From assembly GCA_017505745.1 (NCBI GenBank), contig JAFVOP010000012.1, positions 1 to 32,465 on the forward strand: 32,465 nt of DNA, read 5' to 3'. Source of the stretch: Clostridia bacterium. GTDB lineage: Bacteria > Bacillota > Clostridia > Oscillospirales > CAG-272. Position numbers and translations under genes: made by a program. The first letter of the stretch is position 1; every line of letters begins with the position of its first letter. The notes under the pieces were generated by a model, which ran no database searches, had not been told where the DNA came from, and worked only from the letters and a program-made list of their open reading frames with translations. Positions 1 to 8,948 of this stretch are shown piece after piece.

Positions 1-5
1 AATGT

Positions 6-335
6 TTAACTTTGTAAGGACACCTGCCCCTTGGGAATGTTCAGCTTTCCGTTTCGCAGTGCCCGGGTGTATTCCCCCGGCTCCTGTACGAGAAATCCAA
101 GCTGATGGAATTTGAGTGTGCGGAGCATACGCGGCTTAAAGGGCGTGGTTGGTGAGATGTAAACGATTTCCTCCGGCTCTACGGTGATCTTCTTTCCTCC
201 AAGGTCAAACGAAAAGGCTCCCTTATCCACGATGATGACAAAGCTCCAGGGGCGCACGTCGGATGAGATCTCAAATTCGCTTCTCGTGCGGAAAGTTTCG
301 TGAAATACAAATTTTGTGTGTGTGAGCGCAGTCAT
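6..335 (-). CDS. AraC-type regulator, cupin sensor domain only; HTH missing
   Basis: This 109-residue ORF has the pattern of the N-terminal cupin/arabinose-binding domain of AraC-family regulators: an opening FHETF segment, a short beta-rich barrel with GxFSFDLGGK, then the EEIVYISPTTPFKP strand pair. Family members are usually 270-300 residues with two C-terminal HTH motifs, and none is present here. The ATG is well supported by AAGGAGA seven bases upstream and by a consensus promoter. The TAA at 6-8 falls just where the sensor domain should join the linker, so it may be a nonsense or frameshift mutation, or an assembly error; only five bases lie beyond it. The gene is divergent from the FAD oxidoreductase, the usual position for a local sugar-responsive regulator. 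That it controls the downstream locus is inference. Confidence 0.6.
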   Translation of the reverse strand: MTALTHTKFVFHETFRTRSEFEISSDVRPWSFVIIVDKGAFSFDLGGKKITVEPEEIVYISPTTPFKPRMLRTLKFHQLGFLVQEPGEYTRALRNGKLNIPKGQVSLQS

Positions 336-409
336 AAAATCTCTCCTTGCTTTGTTCTAAAAAATATAGAAGGCTTTTCCGTGGGATTACTATAAATTTT
401 TATATTATT

Positions 410-438
410 ATTATAACAAATTGTATTGATGTTGTCAA
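410..438 (-). promoter_or_regulatory. Consensus sigma-70 promoter of the AraC-type gene
   Basis: On the minus strand, TTGACA (438-433) is separated by exactly 17 bases from TATAAT (415-410). Both hexamers match the vegetative consensus perfectly. The promoter points at the AraC-type start at 335 and leaves a leader of roughly 70 bases. The -35 box sits where the -35 region of the divergent plus-strand promoter would lie, so one bound regulator could affect both. Confidence 0.85.
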
Positions 439-461
439 GCGGTTGTGTTAAAATATTTCTG

Positions 462-467
462 TATAAT
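462..467 (+). promoter_or_regulatory. Candidate activator-dependent -10 element for the FAD oxidoreductase operon
   Basis: A perfect TATAAT lies about 100 bases upstream of the oxidoreductase start, but no recognisable -35 hexamer occurs 16-18 bases upstream (bases near 438-445 read GCGGTTG). A good -10 without a -35 is typical of promoters that need an AraC-type activator. Two CAATTG repeats (513-518 and 521-526) and a TTGTACAA palindrome (484-491) lie downstream and could be operators, but this is speculative. A TTGACA at 509-514 was considered and has no -10 at the correct distance. Confidence 0.45.
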
Positions 468-568
468 ATGGGGATATATATAGTTGTACAAAATCAACAA
501 ATTTACCCTTGACAATTGAACAATTGCCACAAATCGGCAAAATATCAAAACAAAAAAGGAATGTGATT

Positions 569-2362
569 ATGAATTCGAATTTGATGCACAAGGAATTGAG
601 AACAGAGCTTTGCGTGGTTGGAGGCGGTCTTTCCGGCGCCTTCGCTGCTTTGGCAGCTGCCCGTCGCGGCAGTAAGGTGGTTCTGATGCAGGACCGTCCG
701 ATGCTGGGCGGCAATGCTTCTTCCGAGATTCGTATGTGGGTGCGCGGAGCAAAGGGTGTTTTCGACCGCGAAACCGGCATGATCTCCGAGCTGGAGGAGC
801 GCAATATTCACGGCAACCCCACGCTGGTTCATTCGATGTTTGATGCGATCCTGTATCACATGGTTACCGAGAACCCCAACATTGAGGTGATTCTCAACTG
901 CTCCTGCGCAGACGCAACCATGAAGGACGGCAAGATTGAAAGCATTACGGGTTGGCAGTGTACTACATACACTTGGATCACGGTTTACGCAGATCTGTTT
1001 GCAGACTGCTCCGGTGACAGTATCCTCGCTCCCCTTACCGGCGCGGAGTATCGCGTGGGAAGAGAAGCAAAGTCTGAATTCGGTGAAACGTTGGCACACG
1101 AAGAGGCCGATAAGTTTACGATGGGTATGTCGATCCTTCTCGCTGCTCGCGAGACCGATCACCCCGTAAAGTTTACGCCTCCCGCATTTGCAAGCTACTA
1201 TCCCACCGACGCTTCCTTCTGCGGTGACAAGCCTCTGAGCCAGTACGCGCTGAACCGCGACCATATCATCGGCACCAGCGGCGGAAACCTGTGGTGGGTA
1301 GAGCTTGGCGGACGGATGGATTCGATCCACGATGCCGACACGGTTCGCAAGCAGCTGATCGCAAACATCTACGGCGTTTGGGACCACATCAAGAACCACG
1401 GCGACCACGGCTTTGAAAACTGGGATCTCGAATGGGTTGGCTTCCTGCCCGGCAAGCGCGAGTCGCGCAGATACGTGGGCGACGTGATCATGACCGAGCA
1501 CGACGTGGTTTCCGGCGGCAAGTTTGAGGACGAGGTCTGCTTTGGCGGATGGCCGATGGACGACCACAATCCTTGGGGCATGGAGAAGGCAGACGTGGAG
1601 GCATCGGTGATGATCCCCGTTCCCACGCCCTACGGAATTCCTTACCGCTCCCTGTACTCCAAGAACGTGGAGAACCTCATGTTTGCGGGACGTAACATCA
1701 GCGTAACCCACGCAGCACTTTCCTCCACCCGCGTGATGGCAACCTGCGCACTGATCGGTCAGGCAATGGGTACCGGTGCGTCTCTCGCACTTAAGTACGG
1801 CTGCAGCCCTCGCGGCGTTTACGAAAACCATCTGCAGGAGCTGAAGAAGTACGTGCAGGAGGACGGCATCTTCCTTCCCAATACGCCTCGCAAGTATTCC
1901 GAGCAGACCCTTCGCGCAAAGCTCAACATCTCCGATGCAGAGCGCGCAACCCTGTACAACGGCATTGAGCGTCCCCGTGTTGCGGGTGACGAAAACGGCA
2001 TCCACCAGAAGGTTGGTGACAGCCTGGTATTCACCTTTGATCAGCCCGAGAAGCTGGAAACGCTGCGTATCCTCTTTGATATGGACTTCACGCGTGAGTC
2101 GGTTTCGGTCAACAAGAAGATGCGCGTGTTTGCAATGAAGCTGCACACGGGTAAGGATTTCCGCCCCGTAAAGGTGGCAGCAACCATCGTCAAGCGCATG
2201 GCCGTGTATGCCGACGGCAAGAAGGTTTGGGAGTGCGACGATAACTACCGTTCGCTGGTAAAGATCCCGCTCCACCTGACTGCGAAGGAGATTCGCGTAG
2301 AGTGGCTGGAGACCAACGGCGCCGATGACGTACATCTGTTTGCAGCAGATTTCATTGACTGA
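569..2362 (+). CDS. FAD-dependent oxidoreductase (PF12831-like)
   Basis: A 597-residue cytoplasmic flavoprotein. The N-terminus has the dinucleotide-binding signature VVGGGLSGAFAAL (G18-x-G20-x-x-G23), followed by the segment DRPMLGGNASSE near residue 42 that is characteristic of this FAD_oxidored family. A second FAD-contact region, LMFAGRNISVTHAALSSTRVM, lies near residue 370. The last ~120 residues look like an all-beta discoidin-like domain. I chose the ATG at 569, after AAAAAAGGA, over an in-frame TTG at 509 because the Rossmann strand then begins about 13 residues in. Relatives often occur in carbohydrate-catabolic clusters and probably oxidise a sugar or sugar-derived polyol, but the substrate is unknown. 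It is followed 44 bases later by an MBL hydrolase and is probably the first gene of the operon. Confidence 0.85.
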   Translation: MNSNLMHKELRTELCVVGGGLSGAFAALAAARRGSKVVLMQDRPMLGGNASSEIRMWVRGAKGVFDRETGMISELEERNIHGNPTLVHSMFDAILYHMVTENPNIEVILNCSCADATMKDGKIESITGWQCTTYTWITVYADLFADCSGDSILAPLTGAEYRVGREAKSEFGETLAHEEADKFTMGMSILLAARETDHPVKFTPPAFASYYPTDASFCGDKPLSQYALNRDHIIGTSGGNLWWVELGGRMDSIHDADTVRKQLIANIYGVWDHIKNHGDHGFENWDLEWVGFLPGKRESRRYVGDVIMTEHDVVSGGKFEDEVCFGGWPMDDHNPWGMEKADVEASVMIPVPTPYGIPYRSLYSKNVENLMFAGRNISVTHAALSSTRVMATCALIGQAMGTGASLALKYGCSPRGVYENHLQELKKYVQEDGIFLPNTPRKYSEQTLRAKLNISDAERATLYNGIERPRVAGDENGIHQKVGDSLVFTFDQPEKLETLRILFDMDFTRESVSVNKKMRVFAMKLHTGKDFRPVKVAATIVKRMAVYADGKKVWECDDNYRSLVKIPLHLTAKEIRVEWLETNGADDVHLFAADFID

Positions 2363-2406
2363 TCCGCTGCGCGCATCATAAAAATAAAAGGAAGGCAGAC
2401 CGCAAT

Positions 2407-3255
2407 ATGAAAATTAAGTATTATGGTACCGGCGCCGGTGCCGGAGTTCCCGAAATTTTTTGCTCCTGCCGCGTTTGCGAGTATGCAAGAGCGCATAAGG
2501 GAAAGGATTACCGCACGCGTTCACAGGCTGTGATCGACGGTGTGCTCGGCGTGGATTATTCCGACGTGTTTCAGCACACCCTGCATTACGGGTTGGATAT
2601 GCGGGATATCAAGCACGTATTGATTACACACAATCACTACGATCACTTTATGTCGGCCGATATTATCAGCCGTGCTGTGGGCATGACCGAACCGATCCAC
2701 TTCTACTTTAGCGAGAAGTCGGGAGCCGGGCTTGCAAAATCCGTGCAGGCGCGCAAGGAGGCGTTTGCTTCGGGCGCGCGCAAGTGTAACGGCAACGAGG
2801 TGCTGGTGGAAACGCATTTCTTGGAAAAGAAAGAAGTTTATGAGATTGCCGGTTACACGGTGATCCCGTTGCTTGCCCGCCACAACGGCGACAAGCTGGA
2901 TGCATACATCTACATCATCCAAAAGGATGGAAAGAGTATCCTTTGGGCGCACGATACCGGAAAATTCCGTACCGAGACCAAGGAGTATCTGAAGGAGTGC
3001 GGCATTCGATTCGATATGGTATCGCTCGACTGCACCCTCAAGCGCGGTGATCAGATCACGTCGGGACACATGGACGTGGATTGGTGCCTGGAAATGGTAG
3101 AGCTGATGCGCGAATACGGCAACGTAGACGATAAAACGCGGATCTTCCTCAGCCATATCGGACACCTGGTGGAGCGCACGCATGACGAGCTGGCGGCCGA
3201 GGTGGCCCCGCTTGGCATGGAGGTTGCTTACGACGGCCTGGAGGTTGAGATCTGA
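2407..3255 (+). CDS. Cytoplasmic MBL-fold metallo-hydrolase (PhnP-like)
   Basis: A 282-residue MBL-fold protein without a signal peptide. The first strand MKIKYYGTGAGAGVPEIFC and the paired cysteines of CSCRVC resemble PhnP/PqqB-type hydrolases, where such cysteines can bind a structural zinc. The catalytic motif is HNHYDH (H75-x-H77-x-D79-H80); later metal-ligand candidates are in WAHDTGKF, the SGHMDVD segment and LSHIGH. PhnP relatives are cyclic phosphodiesterases in phosphonate and ribose-phosphate metabolism. By analogy this one may cleave a phosphodiester or lactone produced by the pathway, but nothing in the sequence fixes the substrate. Its start has GGAAGG upstream. It is not closely related to the ComEC-like MBL lipoproteins further downstream and is a separate recruitment of the fold to this locus. 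Confidence 0.85.
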   Translation: MKIKYYGTGAGAGVPEIFCSCRVCEYARAHKGKDYRTRSQAVIDGVLGVDYSDVFQHTLHYGLDMRDIKHVLITHNHYDHFMSADIISRAVGMTEPIHFYFSEKSGAGLAKSVQARKEAFASGARKCNGNEVLVETHFLEKKEVYEIAGYTVIPLLARHNGDKLDAYIYIIQKDGKSILWAHDTGKFRTETKEYLKECGIRFDMVSLDCTLKRGDQITSGHMDVDWCLEMVELMREYGNVDDKTRIFLSHIGHLVERTHDELAAEVAPLGMEVAYDGLEVEI

Positions 3256-3325
3256 CTTTCTTAGATGTGACTAAGTGATAGATTCCCCTTTTCCCCGAAA
3301 AATAAAAAAGAGAAAGAGGTAACTT

Positions 3326-4873
3326 ATGAACAAACTGACAAAGCTTATGGTGCTTTTTCTGGCCATCGTGATGATGCTGTCCACGTTTGCGGCATGCAAC
3401 CGTGAGGATGACCCGAAGGACACCGACACCAACACCAACACCGAAACCGAGGGCGATCAGACCTCCGGTACCGAAGGCGATTCTGAATCCGAAACCACAA
3501 CGGGCGGTTTCAGCGAATCGTTCAACGGCGAAGTTATCCACGTATTGGGTTGGCGCTCCGGAAATATCACGGAGTACGTGGAAGAGCTGACCGATTCCTC
3601 CACGGTGGTGGAGCAGGCAGTTTATAACCGTTGCGATTACACCGAGACGCGACTCAACATCAAAACCACATGGGAGATTCACGAGAACAGCGGCTTTGTG
3701 GATTACGCAGACCGTGAGAACGCCAACGGCGGAAAGTTTGACGTGATCACCAACACCAGTACCTATTCGCAGACCCTGATGACCCGCGGCGTGCTTTCCA
3801 ACCTCACGCGCTATCCGTATCTCGATTTTGAGGCAGACGGTTGGGCACAATCGCTTCTCGAAGACGTTACCGTTGGCAACAAGCTCTATTTTGCAACCGG
3901 TGACATCTCCACCAACCTGATCTTCATGACCAGCGTGGTGTTCTTTAACAAGGACCTTGTGAAGGACCTCGAGATCAACCAGAAGATCCAGGAGAAATAC
4001 AACGCAAACGATCTGTATGAGCTGGTTACCTCCGGAAAATGGACGCTGGATAAGATGCTCACTCTTTGCGAGGACACCTACCACGACACCAACAACGACG
4101 GTCTCAAGAACCGCGGTGACCGCTTTGGCTTTAACACCTATCAGCAGCTTTTGGAAAACTTCTATTACGGCGGTGGATACACCACGATCAAAGCCACCGG
4201 AAGTGAGTTTTCCGTGAGCGAGGATTATCTGAATGCCGAGATCGTAGGTAATCTCCTTGAGCAGGTCAACGATTTCCTGCACGATTCCAAGGACGGCTTC
4301 TATGAAAGCGCGGCAAGCAACCCCTTTACTTATGTAGCGCAGGAATTTGCAGCCGGTAACGTGCTCTTCTCGCAGGCTCCCGCATCGCATGCATATACCA
4401 CGCACTCCAACACCGAGGACCTCAACTACAGCGTGCTTCCCATTCCGAAGCACACCGAAACCCAAGAGGCTTACGCTTGCACGCAGTCCTTCCCTTATGC
4501 TATGTACAGCATCGCGTCGCAATCCAAGTACGCGTCCATTGCTTCCGCTTTCCTGCAGGTATTTGCCGAGGAATCCTACGAGGTTACCCGCCCCGCACTC
4601 TTTGATAAGATGATGAAGGGCCGTTACGCAGAGGATCCCGAGGATGCCGAAATGTGGGAGTACGCCGTTGATGCAAACGTGTTCGACGTTGGACGTATTT
4701 TCCAGAGCCTGTTCAAGTCGGAGACCGATGAAGTGAACATGACCGTAAATCTGTTCCGTAAGCGCGTGATTGATAACAATGACAACTGGAGTAACGTGCT
4801 CAGCTCTTACGCGATCACACTGGCAACTCGCGCCGCAACCCTGGCATCCGATATCCAGGCTCTGCCCGATTGA
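3326..4873 (+). CDS. Solute-binding lipoprotein 1 (family 1, sugar-type)
   Basis: A 515-residue lipoprotein. The leader ends in LSTFAAC with Cys24 as the lipidation site, followed by an acidic DPKDTDTNTNTETE linker up to about residue 65. The rest is a two-lobed periplasmic-binding-protein-like fold of the family 1 extracellular solute-binding type: the GKWTLDKM motif, then an EF-hand-like calcium loop with D-x-N-x-D-G (DTNNDGLKNRGD) near residue 254. It should sit on the outer face of the membrane and deliver an oligosaccharide to an ABC permease, but no permease is encoded here. The start has GAAAGAGG upstream. The two following genes are paralogs, and parts of the DNA are identical to the third copy. 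Confidence 0.9.
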   Translation: MNKLTKLMVLFLAIVMMLSTFAACNREDDPKDTDTNTNTETEGDQTSGTEGDSESETTTGGFSESFNGEVIHVLGWRSGNITEYVEELTDSSTVVEQAVYNRCDYTETRLNIKTTWEIHENSGFVDYADRENANGGKFDVITNTSTYSQTLMTRGVLSNLTRYPYLDFEADGWAQSLLEDVTVGNKLYFATGDISTNLIFMTSVVFFNKDLVKDLEINQKIQEKYNANDLYELVTSGKWTLDKMLTLCEDTYHDTNNDGLKNRGDRFGFNTYQQLLENFYYGGGYTTIKATGSEFSVSEDYLNAEIVGNLLEQVNDFLHDSKDGFYESAASNPFTYVAQEFAAGNVLFSQAPASHAYTTHSNTEDLNYSVLPIPKHTETQEAYACTQSFPYAMYSIASQSKYASIASAFLQVFAEESYEVTRPALFDKMMKGRYAEDPEDAEMWEYAVDANVFDVGRIFQSLFKSETDEVNMTVNLFRKRVIDNNDNWSNVLSSYAITLATRAATLASDIQALPD

Positions 4874-4966
4874 CCGATTTCAAACCCAATCACTTTACAA
4901 AACATAGCTTCGTAATCCACCCGCCGCCTCCCCAAGAATAAATTTTGCTGAAGGTGAAAGGAGAAC

Positions 4967-6511
4967 ATGATCCCTATGAAAAAATGGTTGACACTTTTAT
5001 TGGCTTTGTGTGTGCTTGCCATGTCCTTTGTTGGTTGTAACGAAGCGAGTGATCCCTCGGATTCCTCTTCGGAGGAGTCCGACGGCGCAACCTCGGAAAC
5101 CGATTCGGAGAGTGCTTCGAATCAAGGAACCACAGGCACGATCGAAATCCCCAGTATTCTGGACAACGTAAAATTTAAAGGAGAGGTGGTCCAGGTGCTG
5201 TCCTGGCAGGCCTCAAACCTGACGGAGTATGAGGAGGAGCTGCTGGAAACCTCCACGCTTTTGCAGCAGGCGGTGTACAACCGCTGTGATTATGCGCAAA
5301 CGCGCTTGAACGTGGTGTCAAAATGGAGATTGGAGCCGAGTTCCGGTTTTGTGGATCTGGCCGACCGTGAAAACTCGAACGGTGGAAATTACGATCTGAT
5401 CGTAAATAACAGCGAGCAAGCGGCGCCCCTGATGAGCCGCGGCGTGTATTCGAATCTCAGACAGTACGAATACCTCGACTTTAATCACGACGGGTGGGCA
5501 CGCTCTCTTCTGGAGGACGTTACCGTTCGCAACAAGCTGTATTTTGCAACCGGCGATATCTCCACCAACCTCGTATTTATGACCAGTGTGGTCTACTTTA
5601 ACAAGGACCTTGTAAAGGATCTTGGCATCAATGAAAAAATTGCGGCCAATTACGGCGTGCAAAATCTGTATGAGCTGGTCACCTCCGGAAAATGGACGCT
5701 GGATAAGCTGATCACGCTTAGCGAGGACGTGTATAAGGACACGGATAACAGCGGAACCAAGGGGCCCGGCGACCGCTTTGGCTTTACTACTTACCACAAT
5801 TTGTTTGAAAACTTCTACTACGGCGGCGGACATACCACCATCGTGGTGGACGGCGACACCTTTAGCGTGAGCCCCGATTTTCTGAACGCCGAGCTGGTGG
5901 GAGGAATTTTGGAAAAGGCGAACGGACTTCTGCACGGACAGAACGGATATATTGAAACCAACTACTCCGCGGCGCGTACACAGTTTGCGGCCGGAAACGT
6001 CCTGTTTACGATGGGACCCGCATCGCATGCGGATAACACGTACTCGAACACCGAGGATCTGAATTACAGTGTTCTTCCGATCCCGAAGAACAGTGAAACG
6101 CAGAAAGCGTATGCGTGCACGCAATCCACACCGTATTCGGTATACTGCGTTGCATCGCAGGGCAAAATTCCGACGATCGCCGCCGCGTTTATGCAGGCGT
6201 TGACCGAGGAATCCTACGAGGTGACCCGTCCCGCGCTCTTTGATAAGCTGATGAAGGGCCGTTACGCCGAAAATCCCGAGGATGCCGAGATGTGGGATTA
6301 CGCCGTGGACGCCAATGTGTTTGACGTTGGACGTTTGTTTGGAGATATGTTCCGATTTGTAGAAGGTGCAGAGCCTATGACCTACGGCTTGTTCCGCGAC
6401 AAGATCAAATCGGACAATGCAAACTGGAGCAACGCGTTGGGTACCAGCGCCGTGCAAATGACCATTCAGGCATCCGGAATCGCAAGTGAGATTTTGGGAT
6501 TGCCCGACTAA
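4967..6511 (+). CDS. Solute-binding lipoprotein 2 (paralog of gene 1)
   Basis: A 514-residue lipoprotein, collinear with its two neighbours. The leader ends MSFVGC and is followed by a Ser/Asp/Glu linker rather than a DPKDTDT linker. Two starts are possible: ATG 4967 (three bases after AAAGGAG) and ATG 4976 (twelve bases after it). I prefer 4967 because the lipobox cysteine then falls at residue 24, exactly as in the other two copies. The binding fold keeps GDISTNLVFMTSVVYFNKDL, GKWTLDK and a modified calcium loop (DTDNSGTKGPGD). It is the most divergent of the three copies at synonymous sites, so it probably separated earlier. Its ligand is expected to be related to, but not the same as, that of copies 1 and 3. 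Confidence 0.9.
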   Translation: MIPMKKWLTLLLALCVLAMSFVGCNEASDPSDSSSEESDGATSETDSESASNQGTTGTIEIPSILDNVKFKGEVVQVLSWQASNLTEYEEELLETSTLLQQAVYNRCDYAQTRLNVVSKWRLEPSSGFVDLADRENSNGGNYDLIVNNSEQAAPLMSRGVYSNLRQYEYLDFNHDGWARSLLEDVTVRNKLYFATGDISTNLVFMTSVVYFNKDLVKDLGINEKIAANYGVQNLYELVTSGKWTLDKLITLSEDVYKDTDNSGTKGPGDRFGFTTYHNLFENFYYGGGHTTIVVDGDTFSVSPDFLNAELVGGILEKANGLLHGQNGYIETNYSAARTQFAAGNVLFTMGPASHADNTYSNTEDLNYSVLPIPKNSETQKAYACTQSTPYSVYCVASQGKIPTIAAAFMQALTEESYEVTRPALFDKLMKGRYAENPEDAEMWDYAVDANVFDVGRLFGDMFRFVEGAEPMTYGLFRDKIKSDNANWSNALGTSAVQMTIQASGIASEILGLPD

Positions 6512-6514
6512 CGC

Positions 6515-6566
6515 AGTTTGAGAAACGCGCAAACTCTTCCTTATTATTAAGAAACGGTTTGCAAAC
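6515..6566 (+). promoter_or_regulatory. Inverted repeats between binding-protein genes 2 and 3
   Basis: AGTTTG (6515-6520) pairs with CAAACT (6530-6535) around a nine-base loop. A perfect ten-base palindrome GTTTGCAAAC follows at 6557-6566, with the same TTTG/CAAA core. The first could be a weak attenuating hairpin (CTTCCTTATTATT follows) and the second an operator. Neither role is proven. Confidence 0.3.
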
Positions 6567-6602
6567 GAATCAAATAAAAAAATAATGAAAGGAGAAACAC
6601 GA

Positions 6603-8180
6603 ATGTTTCAACCCAAGAAGCTGTTGGTTCTTCTTCTGGCCCTGCTCATGGTGTTAACGGCGTTTACCGCCTGCAACAACGATCGCGGCAACGAAGACGA
6701 ATCCACCACCCCCAACCCCGATAGCGGAACTTCCACCGACAACAAAGGCACTACGGATAGCGGAAGTGATACATCGGACGAAACCGACGAGATCCCCAGT
6801 GCGATCGCCGGTGTAAAATTCAACGGAGAGGTTCTCAAGGTTCTGTCCTGGAAGGCCTCCAACATCACCGAGTATGAGGAGGAGATCACCGAGAGCTCCT
6901 CGGTTGTAGAGCAGGCGGTATTCAACCGTTGCGACTACACGGAGTCCCTTCTCAACATCAAAACCACCTGGAATCTGATTGCGGGAACCAGCGCCAGCCC
7001 TGAGTTTATCGACACGGCAGACCGCCAGAACTCCAACGGCGGTGAAAACGACGTGATCGTAAGCGTCAGCTCGTTTGCGCACAGCCTTACCACCAGAGGC
7101 GTGCTTTCCAACCTCAGAAAGTACGAGTATTTCGGCGGTTTTGCGCATCCCGCATGGCCGGAATCGCTGATCAACGACATCACCGTTGGCAACAAGCTCT
7201 ATTTTGCAACCGGTGACATCTCCACCAACCTGATCTTTATGACCAGCGTGGTGTTCTTCAACAAGGATCTGGTAAAGGACCTTGACATCACCAAGAAGGT
7301 TCAGGAGTACTGGGGAGCAGCCGACCTGTACGAGCTGGTTACCTCCGGCAAGTGGACGCTGGATAAGATGATCAAGCTTTGCGAGGAGACCTACCACGAC
7401 AATAACAACGACGGCATCAAGAATAAGGGCGACCGCTTTGGTCTGACCACCTATCGCACCTTGATCGATAACTTCTACTACGGCGGCGGCTATACCACGA
7501 TCTCAGTGGATGGCGATAGCTTCTCGGTAAATCCCGCATTTCTGGATGCAGAGATCGTAGGCGGTATTCTGGAGCAGGTCAACGCCTTCCTGCACGAATC
7601 GAAGGATGGCTTCTACCAGACCGGAAATAACTCGCACTCCGACGTTGCTACGGAGTTTGCAGCCGGCAACGTGCTCTTCTCGTTGGCTCCCGCTTCGCAT
7701 GCATATAACAGACACTCCAACACCGAGGACCTGAGCTATAGCGTACTTCCCGTACCGAAGCACAGCGAATCGCAGGAGAGATATACCTGCACACAGTCCT
7801 TCCCCTATTCCATGTACTGCATCGCATCCCAGGCAAAGAACGCTAAGATCGCGTCTGCTTTCCTGGAGGGCTTGGCAGAGGAATCCTATGAGACCACCCG
7901 TCCCGCACTCTTTGACAAGATGATGAAGGGCCGTTACGCAGAGGATCCCGAGGATGCCGAGATGTGGGAATACGCCGTGGACGCAAACGTGTTTGACGTT
8001 GGACGCGTATTCTGCGAGGCGTTTGGTAAGGATCGCACTGAGCAGCTTACCGTAACGCTCTTCCGCGATCGTGTCAGCGAAGACAACGAGAACTGGAGTG
8101 CAGTTCTGAGCTCGTACGCAATGCCCTTGGCCACCTACGCGGCAGGACTTGCCGGTGAGATCATGGCGCTTCCGGACTGA
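6603..8180 (+). CDS. Solute-binding lipoprotein 3 (paralog of gene 1)
   Basis: A 525-residue lipoprotein with leader MFQPKKLLVLLLALLMVLTAFTAC; Cys24 is the lipidation site. The linker (residues 25-75) is rich in Asn, Thr, Ser and Asp and lacks the DPKDTDT motif. The binding domain follows copy 1 closely, including GDISTNLIFMTSVVFFNKDLVKDL, GKWTLDKM and the calcium-loop motif DNNNDGIKNKGD. An upstream in-frame ATG at 6585 is rejected because AAAGGAG (6588-6594) lies between the two and is correctly spaced for ATG 6603, which also gives the family leader length. Stretches of DNA are identical to copy 1 even at third codon positions. It is the last gene before a hairpin and the long gene-free stretch, so it probably ends the first transcription unit. 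Confidence 0.9.
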   Translation: MFQPKKLLVLLLALLMVLTAFTACNNDRGNEDESTTPNPDSGTSTDNKGTTDSGSDTSDETDEIPSAIAGVKFNGEVLKVLSWKASNITEYEEEITESSSVVEQAVFNRCDYTESLLNIKTTWNLIAGTSASPEFIDTADRQNSNGGENDVIVSVSSFAHSLTTRGVLSNLRKYEYFGGFAHPAWPESLINDITVGNKLYFATGDISTNLIFMTSVVFFNKDLVKDLDITKKVQEYWGAADLYELVTSGKWTLDKMIKLCEETYHDNNNDGIKNKGDRFGLTTYRTLIDNFYYGGGYTTISVDGDSFSVNPAFLDAEIVGGILEQVNAFLHESKDGFYQTGNNSHSDVATEFAAGNVLFSLAPASHAYNRHSNTEDLSYSVLPVPKHSESQERYTCTQSFPYSMYCIASQAKNAKIASAFLEGLAEESYETTRPALFDKMMKGRYAEDPEDAEMWEYAVDANVFDVGRVFCEAFGKDRTEQLTVTLFRDRVSEDNENWSAVLSSYAMPLATYAAGLAGEIMALPD

Positions 8181-8200
8181 TTGGCCGTTTCCACATTCCG

Positions 8201-8235
8201 TATAATAAAGCGCAAGCTTTGTTATAAATTTTCCC
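8201..8235 (+). terminator. Hairpin after solute-binding gene 3, probable terminator
   Basis: TATAATAAAGC (8201-8211) pairs with GCTTTGTTATA (8216-8226) through one U-G wobble, closed by a GCAA tetraloop, and is followed by AATTTTCCC. The U-tract is short, so termination may be partial. It lies 20 bases after the stop codon. Confidence 0.55.
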
Positions 8236-8934
8236 GATAGGGCGGGGAAGAGCCTTGGCTCCTGCCCCGATGCAAGTTGGTTTTTCTTCCCGCGGTCCGG
8301 CTTTCGCAGTGGCGTGCCGTTTGCGGAGCTTGGACCGGTGGGAATGCAAAGCCAACTCCCCCGAAACGGAGAACAATGGGAAAAAAACATCGGTGCTGAC
8401 ACTGCCGATGAAAATGTCGAAGCCTGTTTCAAGGAGCATCGCCTCAGACCCCTGTTTGAGGAGCGCCCCTTTGAAGCAAGGATGACATTGTCCCGAAGCG
8501 ATCCGTTTTTCCCGAGTATGAGAGTGCGCAAGAAGCGCTTGGAGGCGATCGGTAGCAGAGAAATCTGCCACGGGGGCCAACGGGAGGCTTTTGGCTTGTT
8601 CTCGCGGAAGGCTTTCCAAGCTGCCGATCCTGTCCGATGGCATTTTCACGCCACCCCCAAACCGAAAAAGAGTCGCATGCCCCTCTGTGCAGGCCGTTTG
8701 GCCGGCCACCCGATGGCAGAGACGTTTTTCGCGACGGTTGGAGGGCGTGCGGATACCAAGGCGTGTTGGTTGGCTTTGGAGACCGTTCCAAACACCCGGT
8801 CTTTCTGCACGGCGCGGATCTTGGAGTCAACCGAAAGATCCACGGTGCCCACCCGATTCCGGTTGGGAACGGGTCCCGAGCAAGAGACGTAAGCCTTGAA
8901 AAGGGCGGTTTTGGTTGGAGGCAGGCAATCCAAC

Positions 8935-8948
8935 GGTTGGTTGGGAGG
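8935..8948 (+). other. Possible two-tier G-quadruplex motif
   Basis: GGTTGGTTGGGAGG contains four G-runs with loops of one or two bases, the pattern of a two-quartet G-quadruplex. A related GGTTGGAGGCAGG block lies about 20 bases upstream. It sits in the gene-free region and could be a chance effect of its GC-rich composition. Confidence 0.3.

Noticed and set aside
509..568. TTG start giving 20 more residues on the FAD oxidoreductase, and a TTGACA at the same place
   Set aside because: The ATG at 569 has a better ribosome site and a normal distance to the Rossmann motif. The TTGACA has no -10 element 16-18 bases downstream.
8314..8892. 192-codon plus-strand ORF in the gene-free region
   Set aside because: GTG start with no Shine-Dalgarno; overlaps competing frames on both strands; translation has no domain or normal composition.
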